Assembly (NCBI GenBank): GCA_005502805.1
Contig: SCMY01000001.1
Location: forward strand, 310,001-374,000
Direction: 5' to 3'
Length of the DNA stretch: 64,000 nucleotides
DNA from: Rhizobiales bacterium 2SD
GTDB lineage: Bacteria > Pseudomonadota > Alphaproteobacteria > Rhizobiales > Beijerinckiaceae
Both the position numbers and the translations under genes were made by a program. The first letter of the stretch is position 1, and each line of letters begins with the position of its first letter. Under the pieces are notes generated by a model. The model did not search any database, had not been told where the DNA came from, and saw only the letters and a list, made by a program, of their open reading frames with translations. Of this stretch, positions 34,624 to 41,295 are shown piece after piece.

Positions 34624-34729
34624 GTGTTCTTCCGCTCTCCCCTATAAGATCGAACGACTTCGCCGAACCAAACCGGCCAGTTCTGAACCCGACTGTCAGT
34701 GCGCTGGATTCGTTCGTCTTTTCTCGGTC

Positions 34730-34778
34730 GTTTTCCAGTTTGTCTCGGTTGTGCTTCCAGAACTGCAATCATGGAAGC
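34730..34778. repeat. Palindromic element, copy A
   Basis: The 26-bp core at 34753-34778 is GCTTCC, 14 variable bases, GGAAGC. An upstream TTTTCCAG at 34731-34738 takes the place of the TTTCCA seen at the same distance in copies B (38481) and C (52909). Confidence 0.5.
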
Positions 34779-34789
34779 GCAAGCCATTT

Positions 34790-34855
34790 GCCTGCATACG
34801 CACGAACTGGCCTTCATCCCGCCCGAGAAGAAGGTGCAGTTCGAGACATGGGCGC
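34790..34855. repeat. 66-bp inverted duplicate of part of the HUH-like gene
   Basis: These 66 bp are identical to the reverse complement of 35332-35397, which codes residues ~180-201 of the HUH-like protein, including its HTH (His-Thr-His) motif. The copy lies just past the 3' end of that gene and beyond it the match stops abruptly on both sides. Confidence 0.85.
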
Positions 34856-34894
34856 CGGCCACCGCCAAGGACCGCACCGGCGCCCTGCCATTCG

Positions 34895-35935
34895 TCACAG
34901 ATTCAGCGTGTCCAACCCGCGGATGAACTCAGCCTGCCTGGCGTCTTCAGCCGCCTGCATGAGCGCCCAACGACGTTCATCAAGCTCAGCGCCATCGTAG
35001 ATGTCGCCCACGCCGGGCTGGTAGAGCCTGGCCACGAACCCTTCCCGGGCCTGCGCCTGCGTCCAGATGTTCCGGGAGCCGGAGGCCAACTGGTTGCACG
35101 TGACCTCGGCGCCTTCGTAGAACGGCTTGGAGCGGAAGACGTCCCGAACCAGCACCGTGCTCCCGTCGCTGCAAGCGCGGGAATAGGTGGGGTCCAGCGT
35201 CTTCGTGATGTAACGGAACCAGTTCCAGCACAGCCAGACGCGCTGATGCTCGGCCGCCCAATTCCCGCCCGTGATCCGAAGCGCCTGCAGGGGAATATGG
35301 TCGCGCCCGCACAACCGGGCGAGACAGGACCGCGCCCATGTCTCGAACTGCACCTTCTTCTCGGGCGGGATGAAGGCCAGTTCGTGCGTATGCAGGCCCT
35401 GGCGCCGTCCCCATTCGTTGACATAGACGTATATGTGCTCCGAGCTCTCGACGCTGACGCGCTGACTGCGACGCTTCCGCCCGCCCCCTGGGATGAAGCC
35501 CACCTTCAACCACTTGGCAGCTTCATGATTGAAGCGCGTCAGCAACCACGATGCCTGTTCGCCATCGGAGACGCCGAGATAGCCCCAGACGATGGTCAGG
35601 TGGGCGTTCAGGACGACGCCATGGTGGCGCATCGCGAAGGCGATGGCCTCGTAAACCTTGACCGCCTGCCTTTCCAGGACAGTCCGCTTCATCCTCTTCT
35701 TCGGCACGGGCTTGAAGGGGTATTTCTTGAGCCAGGCCGCTACGCGCGGATGGTTCGGCGCTGCCGGCCCGACAAAGGGCGTGCCGGTCAGCATATGCGG
35801 CCAGTGCTCGGGCGCACCCGGACGGCGCGTGTGTCCCGTCAGGTTCCACCCGGACATGCAGTCGTCAGGCGGCAATGAAATGGCGGTGGGGAACAGCTCG
35901 GAAAGGAGCTTCATCTTCAGTGTCTCGTTGGTCAT
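34895..35935 (-). CDS. Candidate HUH-type replication/mobilisation endonuclease
   Basis: A 346-residue protein not firmly recognised. Three features in the right order suggest an HUH endonuclease: a hydrophobic strand VLNAHLTIVWG (~108-118), His182-Thr-His184 in GLHTHELAFIP, and Tyr242 in RYITK with Lys245, the YxxK arrangement of Rep proteins of ssDNA phages and rolling-circle plasmids. HUH enzymes nick one strand and attach through the tyrosine. It starts 94 bp after a 58-residue gene on the same strand. A 66-bp stretch that includes the HTH codons is duplicated in inverted form beyond its stop. The ORF is long with good codon use; the function is inference. Confidence 0.5.
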   Translation of the reverse strand: MTNETLKMKLLSELFPTAISLPPDDCMSGWNLTGHTRRPGAPEHWPHMLTGTPFVGPAAPNHPRVAAWLKKYPFKPVPKKRMKRTVLERQAVKVYEAIAFAMRHHGVVLNAHLTIVWGYLGVSDGEQASWLLTRFNHEAAKWLKVGFIPGGGRKRRSQRVSVESSEHIYVYVNEWGRRQGLHTHELAFIPPEKKVQFETWARSCLARLCGRDHIPLQALRITGGNWAAEHQRVWLCWNWFRYITKTLDPTYSRACSDGSTVLVRDVFRSKPFYEGAEVTCNQLASGSRNIWTQAQAREGFVARLYQPGVGDIYDGAELDERRWALMQAAEDARQAEFIRGLDTLNL

Positions 35936-36028
35936 GGACGTGTCTCTCTGGAAGGTATGGCAAAGGGCGCGGCGCCCCGCTGGAGCGCCGGCCTTTGTCG
36001 GAAGAATGCGAGGCGGAAACCTGGGCGA

Positions 36029-36205
36029 TCAGGTTTCCTTGACCCCTTCGAACAGATCTGGCATCTGGATCGGGGGGCTTGCCTTGGGCCGCAGAGCGCT
36101 TGTTGGGCGGCGGGGCTTCGAGCGAGGCTCCGGCAACTTCCGGTTCGCGGCGGCCTTGGCGATCACGTCAAACGGATCGTCCCCTCTAGGATTTTGGTCT
36201 TGCAT
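36029..36205 (-). CDS. Small hypothetical protein upstream of the HUH-like gene
   Basis: A 58-residue frame beginning MQDQNPRGDDPFDVIAKAAA and ending PDLFEGVKET. AGAGAGG lies 8 nt before the ATG. Its middle is Pro/Lys/Arg-rich (KLPEPRSKPRRPTSALRPK), suggesting a disordered nucleic-acid-binding or partner protein. It precedes the HUH-like gene on the same strand by 93 bp and is probably its operon mate. Confidence 0.5.
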   Translation of the reverse strand: MQDQNPRGDDPFDVIAKAAANRKLPEPRSKPRRPTSALRPKASPPIQMPDLFEGVKET

Positions 36206-36532
36206 TTTTGGGCCTCTCTAGCTGTCTGAGCGTAGAGGGCCGGCCACGGCAGGGGCGGGATGAGAGCCGAATTGGCCCGCTACCCATACTACTAGTAAAA
36301 AGGCCCTCTTCTCCCGCACGAGATCGGCCAATTTTTTTACCAGAAGCGCAAATTCGCAAAAATATTGCGCAAATTGATAAGCGCACGCAACTATCTAATT
36401 TATTCAAAGCGGGTCGGCGGCCCCTCTCATTCATTAATATGAAAACTTGAATATGTAGGCTTTATTTCTTCTCTGTAAGCTTCCTGTCCTTGCTCATGAA
36501 ACTCCAACGTTCACCGCAAGCAGGAGGCTTCA
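36206..36532. other. Divergent promoter region, AT-richer than surroundings
   Basis: The stretch between two divergent units is clearly AT-richer, particularly 36330-36480. AATTGGCC (~36272) and GGCCAATT (~36328, followed by a T-run) form inverted arms 50 bp apart. No gene is supported. Confidence 0.4.
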
Positions 36533-37600
36533 TTGGCGCCCGACCACCTCGACCCGCTCCCCTTCGTCCCGCTGCTGCCGGAGGAACTCCTCCGCAAGCA
36601 CCACATTTTCGAGCCGCTGGACCACCGCTTCCGCTCGGCCGCGCGCCTCCTCCAAAGCATGTGGCGGCAGGATCGGGAGCTGCCGATCGGCAGCTATATG
36701 GTCAACGGTAAGCGCAAGAAGCTGGGCTCCCGCATCAGTGCTGCCGCCGCCAAGTCCGGCGCCAACTTCATGGCGCCGGCCATCGCCGTTCTGGTCCGCC
36801 GCGAGCTCGCCTACAGGGAGCCGGCTGCCCTGATCGACGAAGGCCGGCTCTATGGCAACTTGCTGAGTTCAATGCCGTTGGCCTTCAACCTCTTCGGTCT
36901 CCCGAAGCTCGACCTCTCCTTCGCCTCCCGCGTCCTCGCCGAACTCTTCCCCGACCTCAAGGGCGCCGAGGTTCGTGCCGTTCTGTTCGAGCACTCGCCC
37001 GGTCGTGGCGATCCGGCCCTGACCGGCGACCATTCCGCCTTCGACGTGCTCCTTCGCTACGAAAAGCCGAATGGAACCAAAGGCTTCGTCGCGATCGAGG
37101 TGAAATACAGCGAGTCCTGCCAGGAACCGGCCCCGACCATCCGGCCGCGCTATGATGATCTGGCAGAGGCCTCGGGTCTGTTCGTCGAACCGATGAAGCC
37201 GGCGTTGCGCACCAACCCCTATCAGCAGCTCTTCCGCGAGCATTTGCTCGCCCAGGCGATGCTCATGAGGGGCGACGCGGACGAGGCCAAGTTCGTTGTC
37301 ATTGCGCCGCGGCTCAACGCCCTGGTCGGGAGCGCCGTCGCCGGCTACCAGGCCGAACTCAAGCCGGCGGGGGAGGATCAGGTCGGCTTTGCCAGCATCA
37401 CGCTGGAGGATACCATCATCGCACTCGCCATGGCCGGCGAAGAGGAATACGCGGCCAGGCTGTATCGCCGGTATTGCGACTTCCAATTGGTCGATGGGGA
37501 ACTTTGTCTCTTCTGGGCCGGCGACGGCCCGATCGGGACGGCGCACGAGGCCACCCCGGTGGCCGGGCCTCTCAAGCTGCTGCCAGGAGGGCGCGCGTGA
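36533..37600 (+). CDS. PGN_0703-family putative restriction endonuclease
   Basis: A 355-residue protein with the pattern of the PGN_0703 group of PD-(D/E)xK nucleases: SGANFMAPAIAVLVRRELAY, LYGNLLSSMPLAFNLFG, VLFEHSPGRGDPALTGDHSA, then FDVLLRYE...GFVAIEVKYSE. The Asp of SAFDV and Glu/Lys of EVK are the presumed metal-binding and catalytic residues. The start is TTG at 36533, fixed by a perfect AGGAGG 5 nt upstream. No methyltransferase gene is near, so it is unlikely to be half of a classical restriction-modification pair. It heads a three-gene plus-strand unit with the DUF2958 remnant and a 137-residue protein. Confidence 0.7.
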   Translation: MAPDHLDPLPFVPLLPEELLRKHHIFEPLDHRFRSAARLLQSMWRQDRELPIGSYMVNGKRKKLGSRISAAAAKSGANFMAPAIAVLVRRELAYREPAALIDEGRLYGNLLSSMPLAFNLFGLPKLDLSFASRVLAELFPDLKGAEVRAVLFEHSPGRGDPALTGDHSAFDVLLRYEKPNGTKGFVAIEVKYSESCQEPAPTIRPRYDDLAEASGLFVEPMKPALRTNPYQQLFREHLLAQAMLMRGDADEAKFVVIAPRLNALVGSAVAGYQAELKPAGEDQVGFASITLEDTIIALAMAGEEEYAARLYRRYCDFQLVDGELCLFWAGDGPIGTAHEATPVAGPLKLLPGGRA

Positions 37601-37940
37601 GCGCGCCCTTCATCCTCCCGAACGAACGCGAGCGCCCAACGGTCGGCTCAGCGCGGCGGGCGAGGACCTCGATCCTTTTCCGGTCGCGAGGCTGTTCACG
37701 CCGGACGCCAACGCGGTCTGGCTCCTCACCGAGCTCGATCCGGACGATCCGGGCATCGCATTCGGCCTTGCGGACCTCGGCCTCGGCATGCCTGAGCTCG
37801 GCTACATCTGCCTGGCCGAGCTCGCCGGCATCCGCGGTCATCTCGGCCTGCCGATCGAACGAGACGAACACTTCCGCCCGCACCGACCACTCTCAGCCTA
37901 TGCCGCGGAAGCCCGCACCCACGGAAGGATCATCGCGTGA
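37597..37940 (+). pseudogene. DUF2958 protein gene with a frameshift
   Basis: The frame starting at GTG 37597 (overlapping the upstream TGA) gives MSAPFILPNERER, the expected beginning. The rest of the family sequence (ARLFTPDANAVWLLTELDPD, LGLGMPELGYICLAELAGI, LPIERDEHFRP, LSAYAAEA) is in a different frame from about 37640 on. That frame has no start codon of its own. One base lost or two gained near 37630-37645 would explain it. DUF2958 proteins of ~110 residues are common on plasmids and integrative elements; their role is unknown. A sequencing error or programmed shift cannot be excluded. Confidence 0.65.
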
Positions 37941-38350
37941 GGGACGACGCAGGCACCGACACCGCCTGGCTCGATCGGGTTCGTGCCGGGGAGTTCGCGG
38001 CCATGCCGGAGGCTTTCACCTGGGAAGCGTCCGGCGCCTTCGCCCACCTCCTGCACGGCTACGACGTCTCGTCCGCATTGGATCTTGGCGAACTGGCATT
38101 CTGGGCGAACGAGCGCGCCGATGAAGCCGCGATGATTGGTTCATGGCACGGCACCGCCATCGAACTCTGGCTCTGCCTGTTCTACGAGCACCGCCGCTTC
38201 CGGCATTTCGGCTTCGAGCCGGAGGGTGAAGACCGCGAGTTGATCGCTCGCCTCTGGCGACAACTCCGCAGCCAGCTCCAAGGCATCGGCGACGACGAGC
38301 GCGCGACCATCCTCGCGCAGATCGCCGCCAGCGCACCCAAGATGCGATAG
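37937..38350 (+). CDS. Hypothetical island protein
   Basis: A 137-residue soluble, acidic protein (FAHLLHGYDVSSALDLGELA, IELWLCLFYEHRRFRHFG). Its GTG start overlaps the stop of the DUF2958 frame by 4 nt (GTGA), which shows it belongs to that operon and that the frame there is meant to be read to its end. No domain is recognised. Confidence 0.6.
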   Translation: MRDDAGTDTAWLDRVRAGEFAAMPEAFTWEASGAFAHLLHGYDVSSALDLGELAFWANERADEAAMIGSWHGTAIELWLCLFYEHRRFRHFGFEPEGEDRELIARLWRQLRSQLQGIGDDERATILAQIAASAPKMR

Positions 38351-38673
38351 GTCCCTCGCAACCTGATCGATCAGCGCCAGCCCCATCAGGCCGGCCAGAA
38401 AAGGGGTCGGCGTCCGCTCCGGCCGGCAGGTACAAAATCGCAGTGCTACGGGGCTGGTTTACCTGCACTTTCTGGATCGGATTTCCAGAACCACACCGGT
38501 AGGCTTCCAGAATTGTGTTTGTGGAAGCGCAGCGGTCAGAGTGCAGGGGCAGAATGCGCCAAGAGCCGACACTGGCTTGAGGCTAGGAAGCGGACATTCG
38601 TCGTCAGGTCGCTCGCTGAACAGACAATCGTGCTGGCATGAGACGCAGTCGACCGCTTGCGGCCAGTTGCATC
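38351..38673. other. Intergenic stretch with palindromic element B
   Basis: No gene is supported. It holds the repeat at 38481-38529 and downstream a phrase (AAGCGGACATTCGTCGTCAGG) that has a degraded counterpart (AAGCGGACACTCCGAACGTC) near 52801, in the stretch before element C. Both may derive from one dispersed repeat. Confidence 0.4.
38481..38529. repeat. Palindromic element, copy B
   Basis: A 49-bp element: GATTTCCA at the left end, then GCTTCC, 14 variable bases and GGAAGC at the right end. It matches copy C (52909-52957) at 36 of 49 positions and its 26-bp core matches copy A (34753-34778) at 20 of 26. Confidence 0.6.
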
Positions 38674-38964
38674 TCACATCGGCACCGTCGGCCCTCCCAA
38701 CTCCGGCGAATGAGCGCGCATGTGACGACGCTTCCGCCTTCGCCTCAGCCATAGACCGAATATGAATGGTAGCAAGGCGCTGACGGCAAGCGGCGCTGCA
38801 TGCGGAAGAAGGTCGATGCTGTAGAATTTCCCGACGCCCCACACGGCCACTCCGAAAAGGCAGACGCCGACTAGGCCATAGGTCAGCGCCGAACCGACGG
38901 GTTCGGGAGCATCGCCGGAGCCCGCGATTTCGGCCTCCGTGCTTTGGTGATCAATGGGGTTCAA
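38674..38964 (-). CDS. Small membrane protein, two helices
   Basis: A 96-residue frame starting at TTG 38964, which overlaps the TGA of the preceding small gene (TTGA). An acidic N terminus is followed by two hydrophobic helices (ALTYGLVGVCLFGVAVWGVG; APLAVSALLPFIFGLWL) and a basic tail RRRRKRR. No family is recognised. Coupling to the 41-residue membrane peptide upstream suggests the two work together. Confidence 0.4.
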   Translation of the reverse strand: MNPIDHQSTEAEIAGSGDAPEPVGSALTYGLVGVCLFGVAVWGVGKFYSIDLLPHAAPLAVSALLPFIFGLWLRRRRKRRHMRAHSPELGGPTVPM

Positions 38965-39086
38965 TGCGATACGACGGCAAAAATCAGCGTCATGGCTGCA
39001 ATCAGCCCCCCATAGGCCAGCCAGACAGGATATCGGCTTGAAAGCCAAACCCTGTACAAGGTCCAGTACGACATGGCGCTGGTCAT
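38961..39086 (-). CDS. 41-residue membrane peptide
   Basis: MTSAMSYWTLYRVWLSSRYP is followed by one helix (VWLAYGGLIAAMTLIFAVV) ending SH. Its stop overlaps the start of the next small membrane protein. It looks like a single-pass peptide of unknown role; coding status rests on the hydrophobic segment and the coupling. Confidence 0.35.
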   Translation of the reverse strand: MTSAMSYWTLYRVWLSSRYPVWLAYGGLIAAMTLIFAVVSH

Positions 39087-39274
39087 CGCGGGCTCCAAAA
39101 TTCTGCTCTGAGAAATATGCACGGCCCTTGCTTTAGCGACGGGATTTTGAACCGAGCTCGTAAAGCGTACCTGCCAAGCTCGCACGACAGCACATTGCCT
39201 CGCTCCATTCGCTGAGAGACCCCCGTATGGCGATGGTCAGCGGGCGAGACACCGGCTATCGGCGAAGCCTGACC

Positions 39275-39499
39275 TCAGGCGCGTTCAATCACACGTCCGG
39301 CAAACGTCAGATGGTCCGCGCCGATCGACGTGATCCTGATATGACACCGTCCACCGTCGTCGGTTTCGAGCATCAGGTCGCCTTGAAGGTCGACGAGAGC
39401 CAATATGCTCGGGTCGCAGATGAGCTTGCCCGATCTCTCAGTCGACATGTCGCAGACCAATTCGGCACGCTGTCCTGTCTTCGTGATCAAACGAGCCAT
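39275..39499 (-). CDS. Small hypothetical protein, PilZ-like in feel
   Basis: A 74-residue protein (MARLITKTGQRAELVCDMST, then LICDPSILALVDLQGDLMLE, ending FAGRVIERA). AAGGA precedes the ATG. The alternating strand pattern suggests a small beta-barrel, but the RxxxR and DxSxxG motifs of PilZ are absent, so no function is assigned. Codon use and residue balance favour this frame over the overlapping plus frame. Confidence 0.5.
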   Translation of the reverse strand: MARLITKTGQRAELVCDMSTERSGKLICDPSILALVDLQGDLMLETDDGGRCHIRITSIGADHLTFAGRVIERA

Positions 39500-40338
39500 G
39501 GATCGAATCCTTCTGCGCGAGGGCGGCCACACCGCACACGCTCGAAATGACAGTCTGCCAACTCCATCATGTCCGCGTCTGCGAGCGCAGCGTGCCATTG
39601 ATATGGGAAATCACCTCCGCAACCGGTAGAGGTAAAAAATAATAAACAGCCAAAGATCATATCTTTTTGATATTACTCCACGAGATCAATGTTTTAAAGG
39701 AAAGTTCTGTAAATAAAATATCCGACTAGAAATGCATTTTACGATCGATCTGAGAGATAATTATTTTTGAGCCTTGCATCAGACGAAATTTATCCCATTT
39801 TCGAGCGTGACCGGTCGGTATCAAAATTACTGGCCGCGAGCGGTCGGGCTGCCGCCCGGCGCGCCTTACTTTGCTCGTCAGAAAACTCTGTCTGTTTTGG
39901 AAGGAACCGCAGCGACCAATCGCGCCGAGCAGGTCGCCGTCCACTTTTCGTGCCGATTTTGTGGCCCGGCCTCAAGACGCCGTTTCCGGCCGGGGAATAC
40001 CAAGTCGACCAAAACGAGGACGCAATCGAGAGCGTGTGTGCAGGCTGGCTTGGCGGCGTGGGTGGCTTCATCCATTTGCCGGCTATCTGAACGCCCAGTT
40101 TCACACATCCGATGGCTCCGATCGAGTCGACCTACATCGCTACGGCCCTTTGAAAACGACCAGCAGCTGCCTTGATCACCAGGAGCTGAGAGCTCCGCGC
40201 CGGAGTTCAGGCGCCCAAATAAAGGCAAGGCCCGCAAAGAGCGGTCCCCTCGCCGACATCCATGCCTTGCCGGCCCCGCCGCAGCATCGTTCGACAATCC
40301 CGTCGAACCGTCGAAGCCCGGCGATTTTGGAGTTCGCC
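39500..40338. other. AT-rich and gene-poor region before the carbohydrate cluster
   Basis: Bases ~39625-39800 are strikingly AT-rich for this window and include runs such as AAAAAATAATAAA and TAATTATTTTTGAG. They could hold a promoter for either side. On the minus strand around 39950-40060 short pieces in two frames (ALDCVLVLVDLVFP; AGNGVLRPGHKIG) weakly resemble a decayed receiver domain. No intact gene is supported. Confidence 0.4.
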
Positions 40339-41295
40339 ATGGCCCTCGAATTGGCTCGCTTGCAGGCCGTACCGAAACCCTGGGGATCACACGACCTCCA
40401 GCCATGGAGCGGTATCGATCATCACGACGTCGCCATCGGCGAAATCTGGTTGCAGCGCCACGATTCGGCTCTTGAGCCTGCTTTGCTCCTCAAGCTGCTG
40501 TTCACGCGCGAAGCCCTCTCGATCCAGGTTCATCCGGATGATGACGCAGCCCACGCGATGGGGCTTGCCCGCGGCAAGACCGAAGCTTGGTATGTGCTTG
40601 CTGCCGAGCCCGGCGCCACGGTGGCGCTCGGCCTGCAGTCGTCGCTCTCACAGGCGCAACTGCGAATTGCAATCGAGGACGGCTCGATCGCCGAGCGCAT
40701 GTCCTGGCGAACGGCCGCGGCGGGAGATGTGATCTTCGTGCCGGCGGGGACGATACACGCGATCGGTCCAGGCCTCGTGCTTGCCGAGATCCAGCAGAGC
40801 AGCGATACGACGTTCCGCCTGTTCGATCACGGTCGCCAGCGCGAGCTCCATATCGAGCTCGGTGTTGCCGCCGCCTATGCAGCGCCGGCCGCAAAGCAGG
40901 TGCCGGCGCGACGGCTGAGCGATGCCAGGACACTACTTCTGGCGACCTCGTTTTTCACCCTCGAGCGCTTCGAGCTTGCGCCGGAATCCCTATGGGAACT
41001 GCGCGCGCAGGCAGAGACCTGGCTGCTGGTGATCGCCGGAGAGGGCCGGATTGGGCCGTGGCGGGCGCAAATGGGCGAAGGCTGCTTCGTGCAAGCCGAC
41101 ACCACGCATCTCGCCGCCGGGCGAACCGGCCTGACCTGCCTGGTCGCCTATGATGCCGCCTCGCCCAGCCATGACCTTCTTCAGCCGATCGCAGCCCGAA
41201 ATGCGACCGCCCCGGCACACAGCACGATTCACCGGCCTCTGCTGCTCGCCGCGAGGGCGAATGCGCACAGTCCAACCACAGAGGCACGAGCATGA
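40339..41295 (+). CDS. manA: Class I mannose-6-phosphate isomerase-like cupin
   Basis: A 318-residue cupin of the type I phosphomannose isomerase family. Visible zinc-site and family motifs are LSIQVHPDDDAAHAMG, GKTEAWYVL, VPAGTIHAIGPGLVLAEIQQ and FRLFD. It would interconvert fructose-6-P and mannose-6-P and so supply mannose units. GGAG lies 6 nt before the ATG. It is shorter than classical ManA (~390) and resembles the compact bacterial form. Its last 4 nt overlap the glycosyltransferase gene, so it starts the carbohydrate operon. Catalysis on another phosphosugar is possible. Confidence 0.8.
   Translation: MALELARLQAVPKPWGSHDLQPWSGIDHHDVAIGEIWLQRHDSALEPALLLKLLFTREALSIQVHPDDDAAHAMGLARGKTEAWYVLAAEPGATVALGLQSSLSQAQLRIAIEDGSIAERMSWRTAAAGDVIFVPAGTIHAIGPGLVLAEIQQSSDTTFRLFDHGRQRELHIELGVAAAYAAPAAKQVPARRLSDARTLLLATSFFTLERFELAPESLWELRAQAETWLLVIAGEGRIGPWRAQMGEGCFVQADTTHLAAGRTGLTCLVAYDAASPSHDLLQPIAARNATAPAHSTIHRPLLLAARANAHSPTTEARA

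Noticed and set aside
36029..38350. A toxin-antitoxin or complete restriction-modification system
   Set aside because: No methyltransferase, specificity subunit or recognisable antitoxin is present near the nuclease-like gene.
39774..40175. A plus-strand gene between the AT-rich region and manA
   Set aside because: Composition is Arg/Ser/Pro-rich, no homologous motif is seen and no ribosome-binding site precedes it.
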